Positions 35,544-46,900 of a stretch of 64,000 bases of DNA are shown here, piece by piece. Within the stretch, counting starts at the first letter, position 1; every line of letters begins with the position of its first letter. The notes under the pieces were generated by a model. It was not told the origin of the DNA and ran no database searches. It was given only the letters and a program-made list of their open reading frames with translations. This DNA is from Hanleya hanleyi (Eukaryota; Mollusca; Polyplacophora; Lepidopleurida; Hanleyidae), in the NCBI GenBank assembly GCA_036873755.1, contig JAVTVY010020362.1, positions 1 to 64,000 of the forward strand, in the 5' to 3' direction. The position numbers and the translations under genes were made by a program.

Positions 35544-35620
35544 CTCTATCACTGAGTCATTGGCATATTTTTCCAATACATCCAAACTTTCCTTTGATCC
35601 TATAGCTCCCAGAGCTTCAC
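35544..35620 (-). CDS. DOHH: Deoxyhypusine hydroxylase, exon 2
   Basis: A 77-bp exon encoding (G)EALGAIGSKESLDVLEKYANDSVIE. It fits between the second His-Glu pair of exon 1 and the VAETCQLA start of exon 3, as in other DOHH proteins. The acceptor is GAATTGTAG (35621 on) and the donor GAG|GTACAC (35542-35543). Phases 1 and 0 match the neighbours. Confidence 0.93.
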
Positions 35621-36399
35621 CTACAATTCAATAACATATATATATATATATATACTGGTATCAATTTAAGTGTTCAGTTCAGGTATAAAGTTTGTTAAAC
35701 CAGCACTGTCTGTCCTCACTGAACCTTCCTATGAGATTCAATATTATTATACTTGTTAGATAACATGCTTACCTATTTTCATGTTTGCTCATTTTTTTGT
35801 ACAAAATATGTCCATTTCTGACTGTCCCAAAAGTAAAGGCATATGGATTCTACCCACATTTGTTACACAAGTTTCAACCCAGAGAATTCTCTGTCTACAA
35901 TTGGCCTACATAAAAGTGCACGAGAACAAAATCTGCCTATAGTGGTAAAATACTACATATATAAAATATCAAGCTATCAATGCTGTACCGTATCCCTTTG
36001 AGCAGTGACAGTCTGAGTTAGTTGACATTCCCCTACTCTGTTTGTGAACATAACAGAGAGACACATTATGATGATTTGCCTCTTGCTTACCACAGAGAAG
36101 GATGAAATGGTGGAAACCATTGTGCTGGCATAAGCTTATGTGAAGCATCTCACACCATGTTTTGAGAAAATGCTGGATTTAGCCACTTTATTCGATCTCT
36201 GTCACTTCTGCGACAAAACTCAGAGCAGTAATGTATGCAGTTCACCTTCTTTAATTTAATTGAGTCCCCTCCCCCCTCACAACTGGGGCCAGAAACTTTT
36301 AACAGTACCAGTACAAAGGTGTCAGTGTTCAGCAAAATGAACTGTGTGAAATTCTACTGATGTGGACATCCAGCTGTGCACGAGAGCGTTTAACATAGA
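35621..36399. other. DOHH intron 1, no gene seen
   Basis: AT-rich intron sequence with a TA dinucleotide run near 35635-35655. No coding or repeat family recognised. Confidence 0.4.
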
Positions 36400-37070
36400 T
36401 AAGATGGTTTATTGCTCGTTTCTGCCCGAAGGCTAAAGGCACCACATAAAAACGTACATACAAGACATATAAAAAGTACAAGCAATACATAAAAACAATA
36501 CGATCAAAGACTATTCACTGATACATGTGTGCAGTTGATTAGGCCCAGATCTGTGGGCGCCTACTAACTGTGGCAGGGGAGACTACTCTATTTTGCAGTT
36601 AACATACATAGTGTCATTTAGGTTTCATCTACTGTAACCTTGCAGAACAGGTATAGGCATATTTTGCTATAGCATCTATCACCGATTGATCAACTGAGGA
36701 CATAAGAGTACCCAGTATATGCGGACCGAGTCTCGGTATAGCCGTGGGCATGAATGGGTCAATAGTATTGAATAGAATCTCTCTCTCTTTTTCAAATCTG
36801 GAACATTCTAATAGAAAGTGGTTCTCATTTTCTACCACCTTGCAGACACTACATAAACGATCTTTTACATGTGTATTATGGTATCGTCCTCTTTCAATTT
36901 GAAGCCGATGTGCGCTAATCCGAAACTGAAACAGAGAAATGCGATTTTTTTGTTCGTTACAGACAGGACTGTATCTTCAGCTGACAATTCAGTTTTGAAG
37001 GTACAGTAAGTTTCCATTTTGCTGAATTTTGGGATCTTTTCCTTCCACATATTACAAATTTTTTTCAATA
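36400..37070 (-). pseudogene. LINE 3' end remnant (minus strand)
   Basis: Minus-strand ORF pieces at 36865-37068 (KFSKMETYCTFKTELSAED) and 36629-36838 (ENENHFLLECSRFEKEREIL) have the composition of a LINE C-terminal region with the ...HFLLEC... zinc-knuckle-like end. The 3' UTR follows toward 36400 (GCTCGTTTCTGCCCGAAGGC). The same 3' UTR appears inverted at 37740-37915. Confidence 0.65.
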
Positions 37071-37089
37071 GTATTGTTTTAATGAACTT

Positions 37090-37915
37090 CAGAGTTGGTT
37101 TGGGAAAGGACCTTGTATCTTTAGATGGGTAAATGGCCCCAGGTCAGGTGCAGTGCAGAGGTACCAAAATAAAATACTTCACTACAAGAAATTGTTCAAT
37201 TGGCCTAGTGTACAATATTATATCGAATACTCAGAAAAATTTCAAGGCACTGAGTCTCATCATTCTCGAGTAATGCGGTCATAAAGCAGTGCATTTGTGG
37301 AAAATAGTTGATTCTGAGGTGAAAACAATTCCTATTGTTGTTTGTGAACACATGAAGATAAACGATAACCAGAACCAGATTCAGTATACGACTACGTATT
37401 GGAACAGAGAGTATGCCGTATCAAGCTGGTTCTGGTTATCGTTTATCTTCATATGTGTATAGATACAAATATGAAGTATTTTCGCCTCAAAATTTACGAT
37501 TTTGCACAAATGCACTATTTCACGGCCCTATTATTCGAGGATGATGAGACTCAGTGCCTTGAAACTTTTCTGAGTATAAAATATAATATTGTATATCATG
37601 CCAATCGCACAATTGCTTGTATATGTAATATTTTATTTTTGGCACTTCTACTGCACCTGTTCAGGGGCCATTTATTCATCTAAACATACATGGTCCTTTA
37701 CATGTTTGATTTTCCCAAAGGTGATAGCAGTTTAACATATAAAATATAGCTTTTGATCGTATTGTTTTTATGTATTGCTTGTACTTTTTATATGTCCTGT
37801 GTGTATTGTTTTCTATGTATTGCTTGTATATTTTATATGTCCTGTATGTTCGCTTTTATGTGGTGCCTTTAGCCTTCGGGCCAAAACGAGCAATAAACTA
37901 TCTATCTATCATATA
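37090..37915. repeat. Large palindrome centred near 37405 with an inverted LINE tail
   Basis: Arms of about 260-300 bp: 37090-37385 mirrors 37425-37710, for example CTTCATATG-type ends and GATAAACGATAACCAGAACC at 37354-37373 against GGTTCTGGTTATCGTTTATC at 37427-37446. Beyond the right arm, 37740-37915 is a plus-oriented copy of the LINE 3' UTR at 36400-36500, ending GAGCAATAAACTATCTATCT. The right side lacks the LINE coding remnant present on the left. Confidence 0.75.
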
Positions 37916-38099
37916 ATCATGATCATCAGCTTCGTTTGATTCACTGCTATGGTATGGAATGGTGACTGGATAGTCTGGTCCTTACAAATTTACGTTGTAC
38001 TCGTATTACTTGCTATTATTGCCACCCACGATAAAACAATGGTCATAATCATCATCATTATTATGATTAATTTCAATTATGTTTTAGGCCTACGCGCAC

Positions 38100-38382
38100 C
38101 TGCTTCGTGGCGAACCATAGCTTCCTGGGATTTGTCTTCTAATACTCTAGTCAGTGTAGGTATAGCATAGACGTCCTGCATTTGACCCAAACAATATGCC
38201 AGTTCATGTTTTAGCAGTGCAGATGAGTCGTCAAAACAATGACAGATCGAGTCGATAGCCGTCTTTCCACCAAGGTTCCGAAGAGTAAACAGAGCCCGAA
38301 AACGATCTTTCAGGGGCTTGGATTTGTCCGCCAAGAGTTCACCTATTGACTCCACAGATTCTTCGTTGACAACAGCTGCCAT
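38100..38382 (-). CDS. DOHH: Deoxyhypusine hydroxylase, exon 1 (start)
   Basis: DOHH hydroxylates the deoxyhypusine residue of translation factor eIF5A, completing hypusine. It is a di-iron HEAT-repeat enzyme of the cytosol. This exon encodes [20 protein letters not shown], then [13 protein letters not shown], and the first two iron-binding pairs: H59-E60 in [13 protein letters not shown] and H92-E93 in MVRHEAG. The start was chosen because [17 protein letters not shown] aligns with the usual N-terminus; an upstream in-frame ATG would add an atypical 26-residue lead. The donor is GCAG|GTGCGC. The four exons (283+77+241+329 bp) join in phase to 309 residues, close to the roughly 300 normal for the family, with no lost catalytic residue. 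Confidence 0.95.
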
Positions 38383-38454
38383 ATCAATATGATATTCGAA
38401 AACTGTTAATAACATAGGACGCACACCGACCACTCCAACTCTGTAACCACGTGT

Positions 38455-38500
38455 CGACATTTACTTCCGGGTGTGATACCGGAAACGAAAAACGGAGGAA
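38455..38500 (-). promoter_or_regulatory. Probable DOHH promoter with two ETS-type motifs
   Basis: About 80-100 bp upstream of the start codon, ACTTCCGG (38463-38470) and CCGGAA (38479-38484) form a convergent pair of ETS-family core motifs, common in TATA-less housekeeping promoters. No TATA box is apparent. Function is inferred from motif and position only. Confidence 0.4.
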
Positions 38501-39169
38501 GGCAACCACAATCGATAAATAGGTCTACTGTTTGCGTGATAAAATAATGTGAATCGACATTTTAATGTGAACTTAACTTTTAAATGATTTCAATCGAATG
38601 TATTGATTTTGAATCGAGTTTGAATGAAACATTGAAATATAAGAGATAGTAATCTGGACAATGTTTTTTTCGATTATACTTGTCTGCAATCACTGACAGT
38701 CCACGTGATTGACATCATTGTACGAAACCTTTTGGTTTTCTGTCTTGTTAGGAAGTTACGGTTCGTTGAACGTTTACAATGCGAATAGTTGTTGATTCTT
38801 GTTGTTGCTGATGAGGTATACGAGGTTATTATACTCCACTTGTTGTTGTTGTTCCACTGTCTGTCATCAAATATCTGTACGATAATATACCGACTGAACT
38901 GAAAATCTAACCACAAATTATAAACAGCAGCAGCAACAACAACAACAGACATGGGAGGGGGCAACACAAATGAGATTAGGCTATATATGCAATCGTGCTT
39001 GGTGATGAAGATAAAACTAAATACTAAAACTAATTGGGCATCCTAAAGACTCCAACATAGCGCAGGAAATTACAAACTTGTATGGAAAGAAAACGTTCTC
39101 ATTGTCCTTCGTAACTATAGGCCTAGGCCAATTGTGTTTCTCACCAAATTATTGAGAACGTTTTGTTCG
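38501..39169. other. Intergenic, no gene seen
   Basis: No coding sequence recognised. CAACAACAACAACAACAG-type triplet runs occur near 38835-38850 and 38927-38950, which together form a loose inverted pair (TTGTTGTTGTT with AACAACAACAA). Confidence 0.4.
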
Positions 39170-39330
39170 ATTTTTTGAGAATTGAAAATTGTTGTATTCT
39201 GAAACTTATGTCACTGGTGCAATGCAAATATTATAGTACTCAATCAAAATATATATCAAACAACAATCAGTAGAACTATCTGTTTGAAACATTTTCTGTT
39301 TTGTGGTCAATCTCTGGGTTGAATTTTGAA
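39170..39330. repeat. Left arm of inverted repeat flanking a LINE
   Basis: Contains TATCTGTTTGAAACATTTTC and TTCTGAAACTTATGTCACTG, which reappear as reverse complements at about 41578-41605 and 41650-41672. Together with 41555-41690 it brackets the LINE. Confidence 0.7.
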
Positions 39331-39420
39331 GTCGGCAAGGCTGAAAGGGACTGGTCCAAATGTACAAAAGAGTGGGAGGTTGTTATTTACTATTGTGACG
39401 TCAAGATCAACGCTATTTTT

Positions 39421-41550
39421 CAATTCAATTCAATTCAATTCTTTATTGCATACACCCATACAAGGCAGTGCAAAGATATAACATATATATATAACATATA
39501 AATAATAGACAGATTCAGTTGGATATGTACAATGTTTTAAGTTCGTAACTGCATGCAATGATAAACATAACCACAGAGAGTTCCGCATAAAGACGGAAAA
39601 TTATTTGTCATTATTGTATGGTATTTTTCATCAGATAACATAGTTTCAAAATGTGGAAAATTTCTTTTGATATCGGTAAAAAAGCTTTTGACGCAATTCG
39701 GCATAGTGTGGGCAATGCAAGAGGAAATGGATTTCATTTTCAACAGCATCTGTAGAACAATGAGTACAAATTCTTTGTTCATGGGGTATTTTTGGCTTGC
39801 AATGTCTACACGCAGCTTATGGTTACTTAGTCTTAAGCGACAGAAGCTTTCCCTGTATTTCTTGTTAGTCATGTTAGTAGTATGAATTAAATAAGGTTCT
39901 ATGGCATATTTGGTTTTTATTTGGAGATAGCTTTTTAACTTACTGGAGGATTTATTTTCTTCGCTGGTGACAAACAAACTAATCAAATGGGCTGTTACGT
40001 TGGCTTTGACGTTTTCAATAACAATACTTCTACTCTGATTGACTTCAATGAGATGCCAGACATTGATTTCTGATGTTAAGGATTGAACTTTCATGAACCA
40101 GTTTGGCTTGTTTTTCAAGACAAGTGCCATACTGGATTCAAAAGCATGAAACAATAAACGAGTTTTTGGTATATTTTTCAACCGATAGGTAAAATTAATA
40201 AGATTCAGCATGATATCATAAATAAGGGGATGGCTACCCAATTCAGCACGTACAGCCCAGTTAGATGCATATTTACCTGCACCTAAAACATACTTGCAAA
40301 ACTTTATATGTACTGATTCAACATGTCATTTATCACAGTTGCTAATACAGGAGAGGTCAGCCCCCCAGATTTCACTACCATACAGTAAGATCGGTTTCAC
40401 AACAGCATTGAATAGTTTCATGCAAGTAGTTACACTTGGATCGTGTTTGAAAACAGATTGATATAAACTATGCACAGCCTTCATTCCCTTGCTCTTGAGG
40501 TCAGCAACACCCTCATCAAATCTGCCCCTGTCATTTATAATCACTCCTAAATATTTGTAGCTGCGAACAATTTTAAGTTGCTTTGAACCAAGGAGGAATT
40601 TTATCGCATGGAGGCGTTTCTGAATGCGTTTATTGAAAATCAGTATATTTGACTTCTCTATGTTAACTGGCAACTTATTTGATGCAGAAAAATGATCAAC
40701 TGCATTGAGACTATTCTGTAATCCTTCAGGGGTTTCTGAAAAAATGACCAGATCATCAGCAAATAGTAAATGAGAGAGGGGTTCTTCATGTAGGGATGGT
40801 GACTGACAAGCTGGGCTAAAGAACTTTCCTATGTCATCAATAAAAATATTGAACAGGGTTGGTGATAAGTTGCACCCTTGACGAACACCACGCGATGAAA
40901 AATATTTCGGGGAGAGTCCAGATGAAGTTTGCACTTGATATGTGGACTTCAGATATAAAGAATGAACAATACCTAACAGGTTACCAGTAATGCCTACCTT
41001 TACCATTTTCTCAAGAAGCATGGTTCTGTCAACCATATCAAAAGCTTTTTTGAAATCGATGAAAGCTGTAAATAGGGGTTTATTCTGTGTGATATAAGAG
41101 TCTATAAGAGATTTTAATATGAAAATATTATCAACGGTTCTATGATCTGCCCTGAAGCCGCCTTGATGTGGGCTAATGAGATTTTTGCTTTCAATGTGCT
41201 GTATAATGCGAGAATTAAGTATCCTTGTAAATAACTTGCCTAAACAACTACTAAGTGCTATTCCTCTATAATTATTCGGGTCCGACTTGCTGCCTTTCTT
41301 ATGAATTGGTACAACTGTCGATACCGCCCAAATCTCAGGGAAGTCAGCACTACTCAAAATGAGGTTAACGCTATGACGTTGCTGTTGTGGTGAGTATTGA
41401 TACAGGGTATTTGTAACGTCATATTGTGACATCAAGACAGTGCTGTTGAATTGCAACATTATGAAACTGTTGCAATTCCATGAATGGAATAGAAAGCCTA
41501 TCAAACCTACGAGTATTGGACTGTTCCAAATCAACAATGGCTGACATCAA
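39421..41550 (-). mobile_element. LINE (minus strand) with intact YADD-type box, 5' truncated
   Basis: The reverse transcriptase ORF at 40326-41537 is open for about 400 codons: VVPIHKKGSKSDPNNYRGIA, HQGGFRADHRTVDNIFILK, AFIDFKKAFDMVDRTML, SSRGVRQGCNLSPTLFNIFI, HLLFADDLVIFSETPEG and SYKYLGVIINDRGRF. A C-terminal part in another frame (39537-40241, RLRLSNHKLRVD) completes ORF2. The 3' end is an AATAAAG signal and a (GAATT)n tail at 39421-39445. The endonuclease is missing. One frameshift near 40300 separates the two ORFs, so the copy is inactive although relatively young. Confidence 0.88.
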
Positions 41551-41554
41551 CATT

Positions 41555-41690
41555 TAACCCAGAGATCGACCAGGTCCCCAAAACAGTAAATGTTTCAAAC
41601 AGATATTTCAAACTGGGTATTATTCGATAATATTTGGACTGCATTGTACCAGTGACATAAGTTTCAGAACACAACAATGTTTATTTCTCA
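41555..41690. repeat. Right arm of inverted repeat flanking a LINE
   Basis: Reverse complement of 39170-39330 with scattered differences. It adjoins the 5' truncation point of the LINE. Confidence 0.7.
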
Positions 41691-42300
41691 AAACATTGAA
41701 CAAACATTCTCAGTAGATTTGGTGGGACACAAAATACGTCTGCTTCTATATTTATCCACTATTTTGTGAAAGAAGAGTCATATCTGACACAGCATGCACA
41801 GTGACATACTGTAGTCCATCATTATACACAGCATATCTGAACTAAAATACCGTACACCAGATAAGAAGTTTCCATATGGGGAGGAACTAAATGTTGAAGA
41901 TTGATGGGCCAGGGTAGGACACCAATAAGTGACCCGAGATATTTGATGATGAGGTTAACACTATGTTATGTTATTTTGTCATTGAACAAGAAATTCTGAG
42001 CTTCATAATTCAATTTGGTTTCTGTCTTCATTTTAATTGTAGGCCGACTCCGGACATGAGTGAGAGCCTACTGTCCTGATTATTATCCTAGTCCAGTATT
42101 CTTCAATTGTTGTTAGATAACCGTGGTGATCATTGGGATCTGAGAAGAACTGTCCTTGCTGGAATATCCTGCACTACAGACATCAGCTGATAAATGTCCA
42201 GCAGTATTAAAGATCTGGAGAATATGTGAAGATGTGAAGAATATTTTACATGGAGTGCAGGGTTAATCATTGTTAATCATTCAGAATTCCACCCTCTCCC
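41691..42300. other. Intergenic, no gene seen
   Basis: About 600 bp without a recognised gene. A polypyrimidine stretch ending CCACCCTCTCCCAG (42289-42302) could be a splice acceptor for the small ORF that follows. Confidence 0.35.
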
Positions 42301-42332
42301 AGGCTGTATAGTGAGACAGACAAACGGTGTTG

Positions 42333-42617
42333 ATGTTCAGCTATGAGAATTTACCAGTGCGTGCTGACTGGGCCTCTCAGATCATTAACAGGGAAGGTTT
42401 GGTGTTGTTGTTTGTGAACTATGCCTTCTTCTCAGTCATCATGCTGGGCTTCATTCTATTCTTATTGTGTCTGACTCACACTGCAGCACCGGCCATAGAC
42501 ATGATCACATCCATGACTATTCTAGCTGTCTGCTTCATCATGGTCAATATGGTGGTGGCTAATTACCTCGTACATACCATGCACCTTAACAAGGAGATGA
42601 GACGGGTTATCTTCTGA
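42333..42617 (+). CDS. Small membrane protein or receptor fragment, 94 aa, unassigned
   Basis: MFSYENLPVRADWASQIINR, then two hydrophobic segments (about residues 27-47, FVNYAFFSVIMLGFILFLLC, and 57-80, MTSMTILAVCFIMVNMVVAN), ending LNKEMRRVIF before TGA. The first ATG is used; an in-frame TGA at 42312 lies upstream. I do not recognise a family with certainty. The second segment and the following HTMHLNKEMRRVIF weakly resemble the M3 helix and M3-M4 loop of Cys-loop ligand-gated channels (pattern ...VxVLxxHHR...MPxWxRxIF), so it could be a receptor exon or relic. The compositional bias toward a real membrane protein supports coding. Confidence 0.5.
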   Translation: MFSYENLPVRADWASQIINREGLVLLFVNYAFFSVIMLGFILFLLCLTHTAAPAIDMITSMTILAVCFIMVNMVVANYLVHTMHLNKEMRRVIF

Positions 42618-42620
42618 TGC

Positions 42621-43124
42621 GAGTACAGTCTTATACTCGGCACAATACAGTAAGAACTAGATCCTCAACAGAATACAGTCTTATACTCGGCACAATACAG
42701 TAAGAACTAGATCCTCAACAGAATACAGTCTTATACTCGGCACAATACAGTAAGAACTAGATCCTCAACAGAGTACAGTCTTATACTCGGCACAATACAG
42801 TAAGAACTAGATCCTCAACAGAATACAGTCTTATACTCGGCACAATACAGTAAGAACTAGATCCTCAACAGAGTACAGTCTTATACTCGGCACAATACAG
42901 TAAGAACTAGATCCTCAACAGAATACAGTCTTATACTCGGCACAATACAGTAAGAACTAGATCCTCAACAGAGTACAGTCTTATACTCGGCACAATACAG
43001 TAAGAACTAGATCCTCAACAGAATACAGTCTTATACTCGGCACAATACAGTAAGAACTAGATCCTCAACAGAGTACAGTCTTATACTCGGCACAATACAG
43101 TAAGAACTAGATCCTCAACAGAAT
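42621..43124 (+). repeat. 50-bp minisatellite upstream of C9orf72
   Basis: Ten nearly perfect copies of a 50-bp unit, GA(G/A)TACAGTCTTATACTCGG followed by CACAATACAGTAAGAACTAG and ATCCTCAACA. From 42721 on the third base alternates A/G, giving a 100-bp higher-order period. The array starts four bases after the stop codon of the small ORF and ends 43 bp before the C9orf72 start codon. Confidence 0.97.
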
Positions 43125-43166
43125 CATCTCACATACATGTGCATGTAGGTGAGGATTACTGTAAAC

Positions 43167-43766
43167 ATGATGGAGAGAGAACCAGATTCTCTTACATTGT
43201 CTGGTTCAAAGCGGATTGGTGAAGTGCATGTCCAATCGAATGGTCATGCTGGGGTTGTCCGGGTGACTGGGTTACAGACTCCGTCCAGTCAAACTGAGGC
43301 ATTCCCGTCAGACACAGTCATGGCCAATATGATTTCAACACCTCTAAGTCCCAGTTCCAGCTTTTCGACATCAATGTTGGTTAGTGGACAGAGTTTAATC
43401 TCTGCAGTGGCCTTCTCATATTGGGACAATATTCTGGGGCCTCGTATCCAGCATACGTGGTACACGATGAATCAGTCTCCGCCGCCCAACAGTACACTGC
43501 TCCATGTGTGCAGTCAAACGCTCAACGGAGAGATTTGTCGTGATGTCTATGACAGTCATGTGGATTTCAAATTCTACACGATGCCAGAAAAAGGAATCCT
43601 TGTGGCTGCTTTTATCTTCAGTGCTAAAAACATTTACGGATTGGGAGTTCACTCCCTTGCTTTGATCATTCCAGAACGAGAGCAGTGTCATTATTTGGAG
43701 AAGCATGAACTCGTTCAAAGATGGATGTTCAGATTGACTGGCAAGTTGAAAGTTCTCCTTAATAAG
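43167..43766 (+). CDS. C9orf72: C9orf72 orthologue, coding exon 1
   Basis: C9orf72 is a DENN-family protein that acts with SMCR8 and WDR41 in autophagy and endosome-lysosome traffic, as a regulator of small GTPases. This exon encodes a divergent 70-residue N-terminus and then the conserved uDENN start: ISAVAFSYWDNILGPRIQHTW, HVCSQTLNGEICRD, VDFKFYTMPEKGILVAAFIF, YGLGVHSLALIIPE. The match to the vertebrate protein is unmistakable in AYWDNILGPR and TLNGEI. The first ATG is 43167, with no earlier in-frame ATG after a possible acceptor at 43148; a second ATG follows immediately. The donor is AATAAG|GTACAT, phase 0. The exon is 600 bp. Confidence 0.93.
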
Positions 43767-43993
43767 GTACATATATATATATTCATTTGCCATCATAGAA
43801 GTCATGTGACTTAGGAAACTGACTTCAATCAAATACAGTATAGTGCACCATATAGGCCTATAAATAACAACTCGCACTGTAAGAGCTATGTTACTTAGAT
43901 TAGCGCACCAGAATGGCATGTTTGTTAAGCCTTAATGTAGAGCAGACATTTTGTTTTAAAATTAACATACAGCTCTCTCATACATGTATTATT

Positions 43994-46900
43994 TGTACAT
44001 GGCACATCTGTACCCATGTCCATCAGGATCATTTGTACATGGCACATCTGTACCCATGTCCATCAGGATCATTTGTACATGGCACATCTGTACCCATGTC
44101 CATCAGGATCATTTGTACATGGCACATCTGTACCCACGTCCATCAGGATCATTTGTACATGGCACATCTGTACCCATGTCCATCAGGATCATTTGTACAT
44201 GGCACATCTGTACCCATGTCCATCAGGATCATTTGTACATGGCACATCTGTACCCATGTCCATCAGGATCATTTGTACATGGCACATCTGTACCCATGTC
44301 CATCAGGATCATTTGTACATGGCACATCTGTACCCACGTCCATCAGGATCATTTGTACATGGCACATCTGTACCCATGTCCATCAAGATCATTTGTACAT
44401 GGCACATCTGTACCCACGTCCATCAGGATCATTTGTACATGGCACATCTGTACCCACGTCCATCAGGATCATTTGTACATGGCACATCTGTACCCATGTC
44501 CATCAGGATCATTTGTACATGGCACATCTGTACCCACGTCCATCAGGATCATTTGTACATGGCACATCTGTACCCACGTCCATCAGGATCAGTTGTACAT
44601 GGCATATCTGTACCCATGTCCATCAGGATCATTTGTACATGGCACATCTGTACCCATGTCCATCAGGATCATTTGTTCATGGCACATCTGTACCCATGTC
44701 CATCAGGATCATTTGTACATGGCACATCTGTACCCACGTCCATCAGGATCATTTGTACATGGCACATCTGTACCCACGTCCATCAGGATCATTTGTACAT
44801 GGCACATCTGTACCCATGTCCATCAGGATCATTTGTACATGGCACATCTGTACCCACGTCCATCAGGATCATTTGTACATGGCACATCTGTACCAACGTC
44901 CATCAGGATCATTCGTACATGGCACATCTGTACCCATGTCCATCAGGATCATTTGTACATGGCACATCTGTACCCATGTCCATCAGGATCATTTGTACAT
45001 GGCACATCTGTACCCATGTCCATCAGGATCATTTGTACATGGCACCTCTGTACCGATGTCCATCAGGATCATTTGTACATGGCACCTCTGTACCCATGTC
45101 CATCAGGATCATTTGTACATGGCACATCTGTACCCATGTCCATCAGGATCATTTGTACATGGCACATCTTTACCCATGTCCATCAGGATCATTTGTACAT
45201 GGCACATCTTTACCCATGTCCATCAGGATCATTTGTACATGGCACATCTGTACCCATGTCCATCAGGATCATTTGTACATGGCACATCTGTACCCATGTC
45301 CATCAGGATCATTTGTACAAGGCACATCTGTACCCATGTCTATCAGGATCATTTGTACATGGCACATCTGTACCCATGTCCATCAGGATCATTTGTACAT
45401 GGCACATCTGTCCATCAGGATCATTTGTACATGGCACATCTGTCCATCAGGATCATTTGTACATGGCACATCTGTACCCATGTCCATCAGGATCATTTGT
45501 ACAAGGCACATCTGTACCCATGTCCATCGGGATCATTTGTACATGGCACATCTGTACCCATGTCCATCAGGATCATTTGTACAAGGCACATCTGTACCCA
45601 TGTCCATCAGGATCATTTGTACATGGCACATCTGTACCCATGTCCATCAGGATCGTTTGTATAAGGCACATCTGTACCTATGTACATCAGGATCATTTGT
45701 ACAAGGCATATCTGTATCCATGTCCATCAGGATCAGCATTTTGTACGTGAAGCACATCTGTACCCATGTCCATCAGGATCATTTGTACAAGGCACATCTC
45801 TGTACCCATGTCCATCCAGGATGTTTGTACATATGGCACATCTCTGTGCCCCATCCATCAGGATCATTTATACATGGCACATCTGTACCATGTCCATCAG
45901 TTCATTTGTGCACATGACCTTACATCTCACATCTGTACCCATGTCCATCAGGATCATTTGTACATGGCCACATCTGTACCCATGTCCATCAGGATCATTT
46001 GTACATGGCCGCACATCTGTACCCATGTCCATCAGGATCATTTGTACATGGCACATCTGTACCCATGTCCATCAGGATCATTTGTACATGGCCGCACATC
46101 TGTACCCATGTCCATCAGGATCATTTGTACATGGCACATCTGTACCCATGTCCATCAGGATCATTTGTACATGGCACATCTGTACCCATGTCCATCAGGA
46201 TCATTTGTACAAGGCACGTCTGTACCCATGTCCATCAGGATAATTTGTACATGGCATATCTGTACCCATGTCCATCAGGATCATTTGTACATGGCACATC
46301 TGTACCCATGCCCATCAGGATCATTTGTACAAGGCACATCTGTACCCATGTCCATCAGGATCATTTGTACATGGCCGCACATCTGTACCCATGTCCATCA
46401 GGATCATTTGTACAAGGCACATCTGTACCCATGTCCATCAGGATCATTTGTACATGGCACATCTGTACCCACGTCCATCAGGATCATTCGTACATGGCAC
46501 ATCTGTACCCATGTCCATCAGGATCATTTGTACATGGCATATCTGTACCCATGTCCATCAGGATCATTTGTACATGGCACATCTGTACCCATGTCCATCA
46601 GGATCAGTGTACAAGGCACATCTGTACCCATGTCCATCAGGATCATTTGTACATGGCACATCTGTACCCATGTCCATCAGGATCATTTGTACATGGCACA
46701 TCTGTACCCATGTCCATCAGGATCATTTGTACATGGCACATCTGTACCCATGTCCATCAGGATCATTTGTACATGGCACATCTGTACCCACGTCCATCAG
46801 GATTATTTGTACATGGCACATCTATACCCATGTCCATCAGGATCATTTGTACATGGCACATCTGTACCCATGTCCATCAGGATCATTTGTACATGGCACA

